A stretch of DNA of 64,000 nucleotides from Salinarimonas rosea DSM 21201 (lineage in GTDB: Bacteria; Pseudomonadota; Alphaproteobacteria; Rhizobiales; Beijerinckiaceae): the NCBI RefSeq assembly GCF_000429045.1, contig NZ_AUBC01000006.1, positions 62,001-126,000 on the forward strand. The letters are read 5' to 3'. Shown here piece after piece: positions 1 through 8,417 of the stretch. Every line of letters starts with the position of its first letter. The first letter of the stretch is position 1. The position numbers and the translations under genes were made by a program. The notes below the pieces were generated by a model, which had not been told where the DNA came from, ran no database searches, and saw only the letters and a list, made by a program, of their open reading frames with translations.

Positions 1-546
1 CTTCCCGCCCTGTCCGCCGGGCTCCCCGCGCCCACGGGGACCGCATCGGCGCCCGCTCTCCCGTCGCGGGGCCGCGGGCGGGGGGCGTCGGGCGAGGAGA
101 AGGGCTCCGGCGTCGCCTTCGCGGTCGCCCTCGTCCTCCTCACCCTGCTCGGTGTCGGCACGGGCGCGGGGCTCGGCCTGACGCTCGGCGACCCCGCCGA
201 CCCGGGCGCGACGGTCGCCGCAGGAGACGCGGCCCCGGCCGTGCGCGACGCGGACGTGAGCCTGGTTCGGCTCGATCCGGTCGTGGCGAACCTCGCCGAC
301 CCCGCCGAAGTCTGGGTGCGCGTCGATGCGGCGCTTCTGCTCGACGGGGTCGAGCCGGAGGAGGCGCAGGCGCTCGCCGCACGGGTCTCCGGCGACACGC
401 TCGCCTACCTGCGCACGCTGCCGCTCGCCCGGCTCGAGGGCGCCACCGGCCTCGCGCACCTGCGCGAGGACCTCACCGAGCGTGCGCGCACCCGCTCGGA
501 AGGCCGCGTGCGCGAGTTCGTCATCGAGAGCCTGGTCGTGCAATGA
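1..546 (+). CDS. fliL: Flagellar basal body-associated protein FliL (5' end outside window)
   Basis: The frame is open from the first base, so the N-terminus is missing. The visible part has a hydrophobic segment (about residues 40-65, VAFAVALVLLTLLGVG) followed by a soluble domain ending in VIESLVVQ. This fits FliL, a single-pass inner-membrane protein next to the stator/MS ring. The soluble part carries a conserved-looking stretch of alternating hydrophobics (VSLVRLDPVVANL) and an Arg/Glu-rich C-terminal helix. The stop overlaps the fliP start by 4 bp (ATGA), so the two are translationally coupled. In rhizobial flagellar clusters fliL-fliP ends an operon that also has flgI and flgH, and the same pairing here supports the call. 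FliL is poorly conserved, so the neighbour carries much of the weight. Confidence 0.85.
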   Translation, partial: LPALSAGLPAPTGTASAPALPSRGRGRGASGEEKGSGVAFAVALVLLTLLGVGTGAGLGLTLGDPADPGATVAAGDAAPAVRDADVSLVRLDPVVANLADPAEVWVRVDAALLLDGVEPEEAQALAARVSGDTLAYLRTLPLARLEGATGLAHLREDLTERARTRSEGRVREFVIESLVVQ

Positions 547-1343
547 GCCGCGCCCGCGCCCTCCTTCTCGCCGCCCCGCTCGCGCTGGTGGGCCTCCTCC
601 TCGCCGCGCCCGCGGTGGCGCAGGGCTTCGACCTGTCCGGCCTGCTGCCGGAGGGCGAGGGCTCGACCACCGGGCGCGTCGTCCAGCTGGTCGCGTTGCT
701 CACGGTGCTCTCGATCGCGCCGGGGCTGATGATCATGGTCACGAGCTTCGTGCGCTTCGTGGTCGCGCTCTCCTTCCTGCGCGCGGGCATGGGCCTGCAG
801 TCGACTCCCGCGAACCTCGTGCTCATCTCGCTCGCGCTGTTCATGACCTTCTACGTCATGGCGCCGACCTTCGACCGCGCCTGGGCGGAGGGCATCGAGC
901 CGCTGATCGCCGAGGAGATCGCGGAGGAGGAGGCCTTCGCGCGCACGGTCCAGCCGTTCCGCGAGTTCATGCTCGCCCACGTGCGAGACGAGGACCTCGC
1001 CATGTTCCAGGAGCTCGCCAGCGCGAGCTTCGTCTCCGAGGCGGTGGCGCAGGAGGGCGCGATCCCGGCGCGGCCGCAGGCCCCCACGTCCGACGACGCG
1101 ATCGACCTGCGCACGCTCATCCCCGCCTTCATGATCTCCGAGCTGCGCCGCGGCTTCGAGATCGGCTTCATCATCGCCCTGCCGTTCCTCGTCATCGACA
1201 TCATGGTGGCGACGATCGTGATGTCGATGGGGATGATGATGATGCCCCCCACCGTGATCTCGCTGCCCTTCAAGATCCTGTTCTTCGTCCTGATCGACGG
1301 CTGGAACATCCTGGTCGGGGGGCTGGTGCGGTCCTACTTCTGA
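543..1343 (+). CDS. fliP: Flagellar type III export apparatus protein FliP
   Basis: 266 residues, the usual FliP length. It begins with a cleavable signal-like segment (MSRARALLLAAPLALVG to AVAQ), as known for FliP. Strongly conserved blocks follow: VVQLVALLTVLSIAPGLMI, the TSFVRFVVALSFLRAGMG helix, and near the C-terminus EIGFIIALPFLVIDIMVATI and SMGMMMMPPTVISLPFKI. FliP forms the core of the inner-membrane export gate with FliQ and FliR, and fliQ is present at 51.65 kb in this window. The ATG overlaps the fliL stop. It is the last gene of its operon: the next 138 bp contain no further flagellar gene and the chemoreceptor after it has its own leader. Confidence 0.97.
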   Translation: MSRARALLLAAPLALVGLLLAAPAVAQGFDLSGLLPEGEGSTTGRVVQLVALLTVLSIAPGLMIMVTSFVRFVVALSFLRAGMGLQSTPANLVLISLALFMTFYVMAPTFDRAWAEGIEPLIAEEIAEEEAFARTVQPFREFMLAHVRDEDLAMFQELASASFVSEAVAQEGAIPARPQAPTSDDAIDLRTLIPAFMISELRRGFEIGFIIALPFLVIDIMVATIVMSMGMMMMPPTVISLPFKILFFVLIDGWNILVGGLVRSYF

Positions 1344-1481
1344 GCGGCCGCAGCCGCGCACGTGGCCGCGAGGCGCAATGGAACGTTTCCTGCGTTAACC
1401 GTTCGTTCGGCATCCGAGTCGAGGGTCTATCCACACCTCAGGCTGTGTTGATTCCCGTACCGCTATGCTCGGAGCCTCCGA

Positions 1482-3185
1482 ATGACCGTTCTCGCGCGCT
1501 TTCGCATTACGACGAAGGTGATGTGCCTCATCGGCATCCTCTCGTTCGTGGCCATCGTGATCTCGTCGATCGCGATCCTGTCCCTCAGGTCTCTGTCCGA
1601 CGCCGCCGCGACGATGGACTTCTACGCGGAACAGGCGGTCCTGACGGCTCGCGTCAACACCGCGATGCTCGCGGTCGGCGGCGAGCAGTTCCGCCTCGTC
1701 GCCGACCCTCGACCCGGTGTTCGCGAGGCCGTCGTGGCGGACATCGACGAGGAGCTCGAGCGGCTCGAGCGGCGGATGAGCGAGCTCCTCGCAGGGGCGC
1801 CCGGCGAGCTTCGCGCCGAGGTCGCCGCCGTGAACGAGGAACTCGCCACCTACGCGGTGGGCCTCGCGCGCGTGGTCCGCATGGCGGGCGAGATCGACGG
1901 CGTCGACGCGAGCCCGGCGATCGAGGCGCTGCGGGCGGCCGCGAACGAGAACACGGACCTCGCGGACGGGCTGCGCGGGCGAACCCGCGACCTGATGGAG
2001 GGCATCTTCCGGCATGTCGAGCGTGCGGCCGACGCGGCCGTGGTCACGTACCAGGACGCACGCACGACGATCGTGACGGTGGCCGGCGCGGGAATCGTTC
2101 TCGGTACCGTGCTGGGCGGGCTGATCGCGCATCTCGGCATCGGCAAGCCGCTGAACGCGATCGTGGCGACGCTCGGGCATCTGGCCCGGTCCGAGTATCA
2201 CATCGCCATCCCGGAGGCGCAGCGCGCCGACGAGGTGGGCGACGTCGCGAAGGCGGCGCTCGTCTTCAAGGAGAACGGCCTCGAGGCGGAGCGCCTGCGC
2301 GCCGAGTCCGCCGATGCCCAGGCGATCCGCGCCAGGCGTCAGGAGGCGATCGAGCAGGCCATCGCGCGCTTCGAGGAGGCGGCCGCCTCCGTCGGCAGCG
2401 CGCTCTCGCGCTCGTCGCGAGAGCTCTCCGAAGCCGCCGGCGCCATGTCCGCCGCCGCCGAGCAGACGACGAGCCAGGCGACGGCGGTCGCCATCGCCTC
2501 CGAGCAGTCCGCCGCGAACGTGGAGACCGTCGCGGCCTCCTCGACGGAGCTCGCCGCGACCGTCCAGGAGGTCGGGCGGCAGGCAGCCGAGACGGCGAAC
2601 GTCGCCGGCGGCGCCGCCGAGCGGGCGGGGGAGACCGTCGCGAAAGTCGGGCGGCTGACCGAGGCCTCCCAGCGCATCGGCGACATCGTCGGGCTGATCC
2701 AGCAGATCGCCGAGCAGACGAACCTCCTGGCACTCAACGCGACGATCGAGGCGGCGCGTGCCGGCGAGGCCGGCAAGGGGTTCGCCGTCGTGGCCGCGGA
2801 GGTCAAGTCGCTCGCGTCGCAGACCGCCAAGGCGACCGAGGAGATCGCTGAGCAGGTGCGCGACATCCAGGAGGTCTCGGGCGACACCGCCACCGCCATC
2901 GACGGCATCGCCGGTGCGATCCGCACGCTCAGCGGCTACGCCTCCGGCATCGCCGCGGCCGTCGAGGAGCAGAACGCCGCCACCCGGGAGATCGCCCGCA
3001 GCGTCTCCCAGGCGTCCACCGGCGCGAGCGAGGTCTCCACCAACATCACGGGGGTGCGCGAGGCGGCGGCGACCACGACGCGGGCGGCCGGGCGGATCCT
3101 CGGCTCCTCCGCGGAGCTCGACACGCAGGCCGGGGCGCTGTCGCAGCGCGTCCAGTCCTTCCTCGCCGAGGTCCGCGCCGCCTGA
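1482..3185 (+). CDS. Methyl-accepting chemotaxis protein
   Basis: 567-residue inner-membrane chemoreceptor. TM1 is about residues 12-34, then an all-helical periplasmic domain of roughly 150 residues, TM2 about 187-210, a HAMP domain to about 265, and a long cytoplasmic coiled coil. The hairpin tip that binds CheA/CheW is clear around residues 408-440 ([19 protein letters not shown] then [14 protein letters not shown]). The periplasmic helical bundle resembles the TarH/4HB class by pattern, so the ligand cannot be named. There is no C-terminal CheR/CheB-tethering pentapeptide; the protein ends LAEVRAA. The 138-bp upstream region has a GTTAAC element near 1394 but no clear paired CtrA box. It lies directly after fliP and fits a motility region. 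Confidence 0.95.
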   Translation: MTVLARFRITTKVMCLIGILSFVAIVISSIAILSLRSLSDAAATMDFYAEQAVLTARVNTAMLAVGGEQFRLVADPRPGVREAVVADIDEELERLERRMSELLAGAPGELRAEVAAVNEELATYAVGLARVVRMAGEIDGVDASPAIEALRAAANENTDLADGLRGRTRDLMEGIFRHVERAADAAVVTYQDARTTIVTVAGAGIVLGTVLGGLIAHLGIGKPLNAIVATLGHLARSEYHIAIPEAQRADEVGDVAKAALVFKENGLEAERLRAESADAQAIRARRQEAIEQAIARFEEAAASVGSALSRSSRELSEAAGAMSAAAEQTTSQATAVAIASEQSAANVETVAASSTELAATVQEVGRQAAETANVAGGAAERAGETVAKVGRLTEASQRIGDIVGLIQQIAEQTNLLALNATIEAARAGEAGKGFAVVAAEVKSLASQTAKATEEIAEQVRDIQEVSGDTATAIDGIAGAIRTLSGYASGIAAAVEEQNAATREIARSVSQASTGASEVSTNITGVREAAATTTRAAGRILGSSAELDTQAGALSQRVQSFLAEVRAA

Positions 3186-3205
3186 GCGGCCCGCCCCGCA
3201 ACTGC

Positions 3206-4228
3206 TCAATCGTAGCGCAGCCTGCCCGCCTTGCCCCTGAAGATCCAGTAGGACAGCGCCGTGTAGCCGGCGATCATCGGCAGGACGAGGCAGGCGCCGA
3301 CGAACATGATCAGCAGGGAGGCGTCCGATGCGGCCGCCTCCCAGATCGTCATCCGCTCGGGCACGACGTAGGGGAAGAAGGAATAGGCCAGCCCGTAGAA
3401 GCCGAGCGCGAAGAGCGCGATCGCACCGGCGAGGGGCACCCAGGCGAAGCGGTCGGTGCGCGTCGGCAACGCCTTCAGGACGAGGTGGAGCACGACGAAG
3501 ATCGCCGCGGTCGCCACCGGCAGGGGAGCGAGCAGGACGAGCCAGGGCAGCTCGAACCACTTGGCGAAGATGCGCTCGCTCATCAGCGGCGTCACCACCG
3601 AGACCGCGACGAAGCCGAGCGCCACGAGCCAGAGCGTGCCCCGCGCCCAGCGCACGGCCCGGCGCTGGAGCGTGCCCTCGCCCTTCAGGATCAGCCACGA
3701 GGCACCGATGAAGGCGTAGCCCGCCAGCAGCGACACCGCGGTGAGGAGCGAGAAGGCGACGTTGGCCGCCGTGCGCTCGAAGCCGACGATGTAGAGCCCG
3801 AGCATGTAGCCCTGCGCCAGCGCCGCGATCGCCGAGCCCGAGAAGAACGCGCGGTCCCACCAGATCCGGTGCCCGTCCACCGCCTTGGCGCGGAAGTCGA
3901 AGGCGACGCCGCGCAGGATGAGCCCCATCAGCATCACCGCGACCGGCAGGTAGAGCGCGCCGAGCACCACGCCCTGCGCGAACGGGAAGGCGACGAGGAG
4001 GAGGCCGACCGCGAGCACGAGCCAGGTCTCGTTGGCGTCCCAGAACGGCCCGATCGAGGCGATCATCCGGTCCTTGTGGGCGCCGTCCTCACCCGCGCCG
4101 ACGGCGCCGGTGAGGATGCCCACCCCGAGATCGTAGCCGTCGAGGACGACGTAGAGGAGGATCGAGAGCCCGAGCAGGGCCGCGAAGGCGACCGGCAGCC
4201 AGGATTGGCCTTGCAGGAGGAGGTCCAT
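3206..4228 (-). CDS. cydB: Cytochrome bd-type quinol oxidase subunit II
   Basis: 340 residues with eight or so membrane helices. It opens MDLLLQGQSWLPVAFAALLG and contains the family block LDGYDLGVGIL near residue 30 and GPFWDANETWLV near residue 62, both diagnostic of CydB/CioB. The ATG at 4228 gives a normal length; a much longer upstream frame exists but overlaps cydA out of phase and is rejected. It follows cydA by 14 bp on the same strand, so the two are co-transcribed. CydB is the membrane partner of CydA in the quinol:O2 oxidoreductase, which works at low oxygen or as a cyanide-insensitive oxidase. No cydX-sized frame fits behind it, and no cydDC is in the window. Confidence 0.95.
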   Translation of the reverse strand: MDLLLQGQSWLPVAFAALLGLSILLYVVLDGYDLGVGILTGAVGAGEDGAHKDRMIASIGPFWDANETWLVLAVGLLLVAFPFAQGVVLGALYLPVAVMLMGLILRGVAFDFRAKAVDGHRIWWDRAFFSGSAIAALAQGYMLGLYIVGFERTAANVAFSLLTAVSLLAGYAFIGASWLILKGEGTLQRRAVRWARGTLWLVALGFVAVSVVTPLMSERIFAKWFELPWLVLLAPLPVATAAIFVVLHLVLKALPTRTDRFAWVPLAGAIALFALGFYGLAYSFFPYVVPERMTIWEAAASDASLLIMFVGACLVLPMIAGYTALSYWIFRGKAGRLRYD

Positions 4229-4242
4229 GTCGGTGCTCCGGG

Positions 4243-5634
4243 TCAGGCGGAGGGCGTGGCGGCGAGGCGCTCGCCGCCCTGTGCGATCGGGTCCGTCGGC
4301 GCGGCCCGGCCGGTCGCGGCGGCGGTCGCCTTGCCGGCGAGGTGATAGAGCGTCCCGACATAGGCCGCGAGCAGCACGACGTAGAGCGCAAGGTACATCG
4401 CGAGCGAGGTCCAGACCATGCCGGCCCCGGCGGTGCGCGTCACGGCCTCGGCGGTCGAGAGCACGCCGGTGACGAGCCAGGGCTGGCGGCCGATCTCGGT
4501 GACGTACCAGCCCGCGATCGTCGCGACCCAGCCCGAGAAGGTCATCGCGACCAGCGCGAGACCGAGCACCGTGCCGGGCTCGTCGCTCTTCCACAGCCGC
4601 CAGGCGCCGGCCCAGGAGACGGCGAGCATCAGCAGGCCGACGCCGACCATGATGCGGAAGCCCCAGAACACCGGCGCGACGGGGGGATGCTCGACCGTGC
4701 CGTCGTCGGCCACGAAGTCGTTCAGGCCCGGCACGACGCCGGCGGGGTCGTGCTTCAGGATCAGGCTCGCGCCGTTGGGGATCGCGATCTCGAAGCGGTT
4801 CTCGCGCGCCTCCTGGTCGGGCAGGGCGAAGAGCACGAGCGGGACGTTGCCGCGCGTCTCCCAGTTGCCCTCCATGGCCGCGACCTTGGCGGGCTGGTGC
4901 TCGAGCGTGTTGAGCCCGTGCATGTCGCCGGCGAGGATCTGGAGCGGGATGAGCGCGGCGGCCAGGAACACGCCGGTGCGCAGGCCGGCCACGACGCCGC
5001 CCGAGCGATCGCCACGCAGCCAGCGCCAGGCCGACAGGCCCGCGACCAGGAAGGCGACGGTCAGGCCCGAGGCGAGCAGCATGTGGACGAGGCGGTAGGG
5101 CATGGACGGGTTGAAGACGATCGCCCACCAGTCGGTGGCGTGGACCACGCCGTCGATCACCTCGTAGCCCGCCGGCGTGTGCATCCAGGAATTCAGCACC
5201 AGGATCCAGAAGGCCGACATGGTCGTGCCGAACGCCACGAGCACGGTGGCGAGCGTGTGCAGCCAGTTCGGCACCTTGCGGAAGCCGAACAGCATGATGC
5301 CGAGGAACGTCGCCTCCAGGAAGAAGGCGGTCAGCACCTCGTAGGCGAGGAGCGGCCCCGCGACGTTGCCGACGCGCTCCATGAAGCCCGGCCAGTTCGT
5401 GCCGAACTGGAAGGACATGGTGATCCCGGACACGACGCCCAGCGCGAAGGAGAGCGCGAACACCTTCACGAAGAAGCGGTAGGCGTCCATCCAGCGCTCG
5501 TCGCCGGTGGCGTCGAAGCGCAGCTTGAAGAACAGGAGCACCCAGCCGAGCGCGATCGTGATCGTCGGGAACAGGATGTGGAAGGTGATGTTCGCGCCGA
5601 ACTGGATGCGCGAGAGCAGGAGGGCGTCCATCAT
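4243..5634 (-). CDS. cydA: Cytochrome bd-type quinol oxidase subunit I
   Basis: 463 residues, short like the cyanide-insensitive (CIO, short Q-loop) class. The haem b595 ligand is His19 in FHILFPT. The Q-loop region LNTLEHQPAKVAAMEGNWET carries the Lys and Glu used for quinol binding, and GWYVTEIGRQPW matches the conserved E-x-GRQPW segment. The start is a double Met (5634 or 5631). It catalyses quinol oxidation and oxygen reduction in the inner membrane without proton pumping. The gene lies 61 bp downstream of the GbsR/MarR-type regulator on the same strand, so a three-gene operon regulator-cydA-cydB is likely. Confidence 0.97.
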   Translation of the reverse strand: MMDALLLSRIQFGANITFHILFPTITIALGWVLLFFKLRFDATGDERWMDAYRFFVKVFALSFALGVVSGITMSFQFGTNWPGFMERVGNVAGPLLAYEVLTAFFLEATFLGIMLFGFRKVPNWLHTLATVLVAFGTTMSAFWILVLNSWMHTPAGYEVIDGVVHATDWWAIVFNPSMPYRLVHMLLASGLTVAFLVAGLSAWRWLRGDRSGGVVAGLRTGVFLAAALIPLQILAGDMHGLNTLEHQPAKVAAMEGNWETRGNVPLVLFALPDQEARENRFEIAIPNGASLILKHDPAGVVPGLNDFVADDGTVEHPPVAPVFWGFRIMVGVGLLMLAVSWAGAWRLWKSDEPGTVLGLALVAMTFSGWVATIAGWYVTEIGRQPWLVTGVLSTAEAVTRTAGAGMVWTSLAMYLALYVVLLAAYVGTLYHLAGKATAAATGRAAPTDPIAQGGERLAATPSA

Positions 5635-5695
5635 GGCGTCTTCTCGCCTTCGTCGGGGGAGCGGGTGACGGCGTCGTGCGGGGGACGCGGCGTCG

Positions 5696-6334
5696 TCACG
5701 GTTCGTCCGGGTCGTCTCCGGGGCGCTGTTCCTGGCGGTCGGAGGAGGCGTGGTCGTCGTCGGTCGCGGACGCGGGCTTCTTCTTCCTGGGAGACATGAA
5801 GTTCAGCCGGTCGGCGGCCTCGAGCACGCGGGTGATGCGCGAGCCGAGCTTCATCAGCTGCACGAGGCGCTCCGTCTCGATGCGGCGCACGTCGTCGTAC
5901 CAGTCCGACATCGCGTCCATGAGCTCGTGCATCACCCGCATGCGCTCCTGCGCATGGCGCTCGTACTCGCTCTCCGGGCGCTCCATCAGCGCCTCGCGCA
6001 GCATCGACAGCGTCGGGTCGATCTCGCGCTTCTTGCGCTCCTCGACGAGCGTGCGGACGATCTGCCAGATGTCCTCCGGCGCGGAGTAGTAGTCGCGCCG
6101 GTCGTTCGGCTTGTGCTGCAGGCGCACCAGGTTCCAGGCCTGGAGCTCCTTCAGTCCCATCGACACGTTGGAGCGCGAGACGCCGAGCGCCTCGACGATG
6201 TCGTCGGCGACGAGCGGCTGCGGCGACACGAACAGCAGGGCGTAGATCTGCCCGACGGTGCGGTTGACGCCCCAGCGGCCGCCCATCTCGCCGAAATGGA
6301 GCACGAAGGTCTGGACGAGGGGAGGCAGGTTCAT
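5696..6334 (-). CDS. GbsR/MarR family transcriptional regulator
   Basis: 212 residues. A winged helix-turn-helix lies at about residues 25-95 (VGQIYALLFVSPQPL, then ALGVSRSNVSMGLKELQAWNLV), followed by a long helical region (about 95-180) that should form the dimer interface, and a charged disordered tail rich in Lys, Asp and Gln. The opening FVLHFGEMGGRWGVNRTVG is typical of the GbsR-like branch of MarR proteins. It precedes cydAB on the same strand, so control of the oxidase is the obvious inference; GbsR homologues elsewhere control osmolyte uptake or synthesis, so this is not certain. A long interrupted palindrome 40-73 bp upstream of its start is a likely autoregulatory site. Confidence 0.85.
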   Translation of the reverse strand: MNLPPLVQTFVLHFGEMGGRWGVNRTVGQIYALLFVSPQPLVADDIVEALGVSRSNVSMGLKELQAWNLVRLQHKPNDRRDYYSAPEDIWQIVRTLVEERKKREIDPTLSMLREALMERPESEYERHAQERMRVMHELMDAMSDWYDDVRRIETERLVQLMKLGSRITRVLEAADRLNFMSPRKKKPASATDDDHASSDRQEQRPGDDPDEP

Positions 6335-6373
6335 GGGATTGGCCCGGGTGCGTCCGGCGGCGGATGCCGTCGT

Positions 6374-6407
6374 TTCCGTAGTTTCAGACTTTTCTGAAAT
6401 ATCGGAA
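6374..6407. promoter_or_regulatory. Candidate operator of the GbsR/MarR regulator (34-bp interrupted palindrome)
   Basis: Reading TTCCG-N3-TTTCAGA-N4-TCTGAAA-N3-CGGAA, every base of both arm pairs matches its partner. It sits 40 bp upstream of the regulator start (minus) and about 190 bp upstream of the small secreted gene (plus), in a locally AT-rich patch. Size and symmetry suit a dimeric winged-helix repressor. Binding by the neighbouring regulator is inferred from position. Confidence 0.55.
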
Positions 6408-6598
6408 CACCTAGGATCATATCCATGCGACGGGACGTCGCGACGCGCGATCCGGTGAAGGAATTCCTACTCCGCGGCCCGCGCGATTTTCCGCGCCGGC
6501 GCGAAACCCGCCGTCTCCCCGCTCCGTACCTGCGCCCCGACGGACGCCGACGCGATCCCGCGCCGGCCCGTGCGAAACGAACTCAGGGAGACGACTTC

Positions 6599-7009
6599 AT
6601 GATCACCCGCACGCTCATCGCCGCCGCCGGCTTCGCCGCGCTCTCCACCGCCGCCCTCGCGCAGGACGCGCCGATGGTGGAGGCCATGGACCAGGACGTT
6701 TCCGGCGGCACGGTCACCGCCGCGTCCGTCGCCGCTCCGGCGAACGGCTGGCTCGTCGTCCACCGCACCGGCGACGACATGAAGCCGGGCCCGGTCGTCG
6801 GCCATGCGCCGCTGAAGGCGGGCACGACCGAGGACGTCGCCGCGATCCTCACCGAGGAGGTCGCCGCCGGCGACAAGCTCATGCTGATGGTCCACTCCGA
6901 GGACGGCGGCACGCAGACCGGCATCTTCGAGTACACGCTCGGCGCCGCCGAGGACGGCCCGATCCGCACGGACGGCAACCTCGTCATGACCGTCGTCACC
7001 GCGCAGTGA
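6599..7009 (+). CDS. Small secreted protein, DUF7282-like
   Basis: 136 residues with a signal peptide (MITRTLIAAAGFAALSTAALA, cleavage before QDAPM). The mature part has the pattern VSGGTVTAASVAAPANGWLVVH, GHAPLKAGTT and KLMLMVHSEDGG, which I associate with DUF7282-type beta-rich extracellular domains; the function is unknown. The ATG at 6599 follows an AGGGAG ribosome site; an in-frame start further upstream (6425) would add about 58 Arg/Pro-rich residues before the signal peptide and is rejected. It is divergent from the GbsR-type regulator and could share the palindrome at 6374-6407. The family assignment is from memory of the sequence pattern, so moderate. Confidence 0.6.
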   Translation: MITRTLIAAAGFAALSTAALAQDAPMVEAMDQDVSGGTVTAASVAAPANGWLVVHRTGDDMKPGPVVGHAPLKAGTTEDVAAILTEEVAAGDKLMLMVHSEDGGTQTGIFEYTLGAAEDGPIRTDGNLVMTVVTAQ

Positions 7010-7048
7010 TCGCCCGACCGCGAGAGGCCCGGGCCGTGCGCCCGGGCT

Positions 7049-7831
7049 TCATCCCGGCAGCGCGAAGCGGTCGACCTCGCGCAGCAGCTCGACGAACGCC
7101 CGCGCCCCGAAATCCGCCGCGGCCGCGCCCTTCTCGGGGGTGGCCGCGGCGGCGTCGCCCGCGACGCCCGCAGGGTGGACGTCCTGCGCCATCCAGCCGA
7201 AGCCGACGGGCTGGATCGCCGAGAGGTGCGCATTCTCGCGCGCCATGCGCACCATGATCGGCTCGAAGTCCGCCGCTCTCTCCATGCGCACGAGATCGGG
7301 GCGGAAGGCCAGCATCAGCGAGGTCTCGATCTCGCCGCCGTGGATGCCGTGGCGCAGCTCGTGCGCCGAGAACAGCCCCTCCGGATAGCCGAGACGATGC
7401 CAGGCGCTCGTCACGCACAGCATGCCGAGGCGCACACGCAGCTCCCGGGCGACGATGTCGACGACGGGGATGTTGCCGCCGTGCGAGTTGACGAAGACGA
7501 GCTTCTTGCAGCCGGCGCGAAAGACGCTCTCGCCGATCTCGCGCCAGGCGGCGATCGTCGTCTCCGCCGAGAGGCTGAGCGTGCCCGGGAAGGCGAGGTG
7601 CTCGTTCGACTTGCCGATGGCCTGGGTGGGGAGCAGCAGGACTTCGAGGCCGTCGGGCACGAGCGGGCGCACCCGCGCGAGGTAGCCCTCGGCGATCAGC
7701 GTGTCGACGCCCGTCGGCAGGTGCGGCCCGTGCTGCTCGATCGCGGCGACGGGCAGGACCGCGATGGCGCGGGACATGTCGCGCTCGCCGAAATCGGCGG
7801 TGGAGAGGGCGTGCCAGTCGAGGAGCGGCAT
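7049..7831 (-). CDS. Creatininase family amidohydrolase
   Basis: 260 residues with the metal-site motifs of the creatininase fold: AAIEQHGPHLPTGVDTLIAEG near residue 31, FVNSHGGNIP near residue 115 and HGIHGGEIETS near residue 160. Members hydrolyse cyclic or linear amides (creatinine, formamides of riboflavin synthesis, mycofactocin peptide), so the substrate is not predictable here. The ATG shares one base with the stop of the upstream RidA-family gene (TGATG), so the two are translationally coupled and probably act on the same nitrogen compound. A longer frame beginning at 8083 runs out of phase through the RidA gene and is rejected. Confidence 0.85.
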   Translation of the reverse strand: MPLLDWHALSTADFGERDMSRAIAVLPVAAIEQHGPHLPTGVDTLIAEGYLARVRPLVPDGLEVLLLPTQAIGKSNEHLAFPGTLSLSAETTIAAWREIGESVFRAGCKKLVFVNSHGGNIPVVDIVARELRVRLGMLCVTSAWHRLGYPEGLFSAHELRHGIHGGEIETSLMLAFRPDLVRMERAADFEPIMVRMARENAHLSAIQPVGFGWMAQDVHPAGVAGDAAAATPEKGAAAADFGARAFVELLREVDRFALPG

Positions 7832-8241
7832 CAGGCGGCCTCCCCGTCGGGCGTCGGATCGACTTTCGCCGCGATCACCTCGATCTCCACCTTGAACACC
7901 TCCCGCGCGAAGCCCGAGACGATCATCAGCGTGGAGGCCGGGGCGGGCGACGAGACCCAGCGATCGCGCGCCTCCATGTACGGCTTCAGGTGGGCGCGGT
8001 CGGACACGAAGGCGTCGATGCGCACGACGTCGGCGGGGCCCATGCCGGCATCCGCCAGAACCGCGGCGATGTTGGAAAAGCACAGGTCCGCCTGCGCGCC
8101 CGCGCCGTCCGGCACGTGCTCGTCCGCGTCGATCCCGAGCTGGCCCGAGGCGAAGACGAGGCGCGCGCCCGGCGGCACCTCCACCGCGTGGGCGTAGTTG
8201 GCGAAGGGCGGGCGGATCGTGTCGGGGGTGATGCGGCGCAT
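7831..8241 (-). CDS. RidA/YjgF family protein (enamine/imine deaminase-like)
   Basis: 136 residues from the ATG at 8241; the frame extends upstream to 8352 but that part is Gly/Arg/Pro-rich and unlike the family. Visible family features are the opening IRPPFANYAHAVEVPPGARLVFASGQLGID, the NIAAVLADAGMGPADVVRIDAFVSD helix-strand and the APASTLMIVSGFAREVFKVEIEVIA C-terminal strand. The canonical RidA catalytic Arg context (C-x-R) near the C-terminus is replaced by STLMIVSGFA, so it may belong to an Rid subfamily lacking 2-aminoacrylate deaminase activity. It is coupled to the creatininase family gene that follows. Confidence 0.8.
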   Translation of the reverse strand: MRRITPDTIRPPFANYAHAVEVPPGARLVFASGQLGIDADEHVPDGAGAQADLCFSNIAAVLADAGMGPADVVRIDAFVSDRAHLKPYMEARDRWVSSPAPASTLMIVSGFAREVFKVEIEVIAAKVDPTPDGEAA

Positions 8242-8417
8242 GGGCTCTGCGGGGCTCGTGCTTGCGGTGGGACAGGCATCTTGAACCCGCGTGGAGCGCC
8301 CGCCAAGCCTTTCCGCCTCCGGGCCCCCATTCCAGCCGCGCCTGTCATCCAACCGTCGTGCGCCCCTCCTAGGACCGATGCGCCAAGCTTCTGCAACGGA
8401 CAGGGGGAGTCCAGGAC

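Noticed and set aside
1395-3860. Long antisense and out-of-frame open frames (for example over the chemoreceptor, infB, nusA, putA and anmK)
   Set aside because: They are Arg/Gly/Ala/Pro- or His/Asp-rich, start in other genes and mirror real genes on the opposite strand; the high GC content keeps stops rare.
3206-5128. A 640-residue CydB with a long N-terminus
   Set aside because: The upstream part overlaps cydA out of frame; the ATG at 4228 gives a normal-length CydB.
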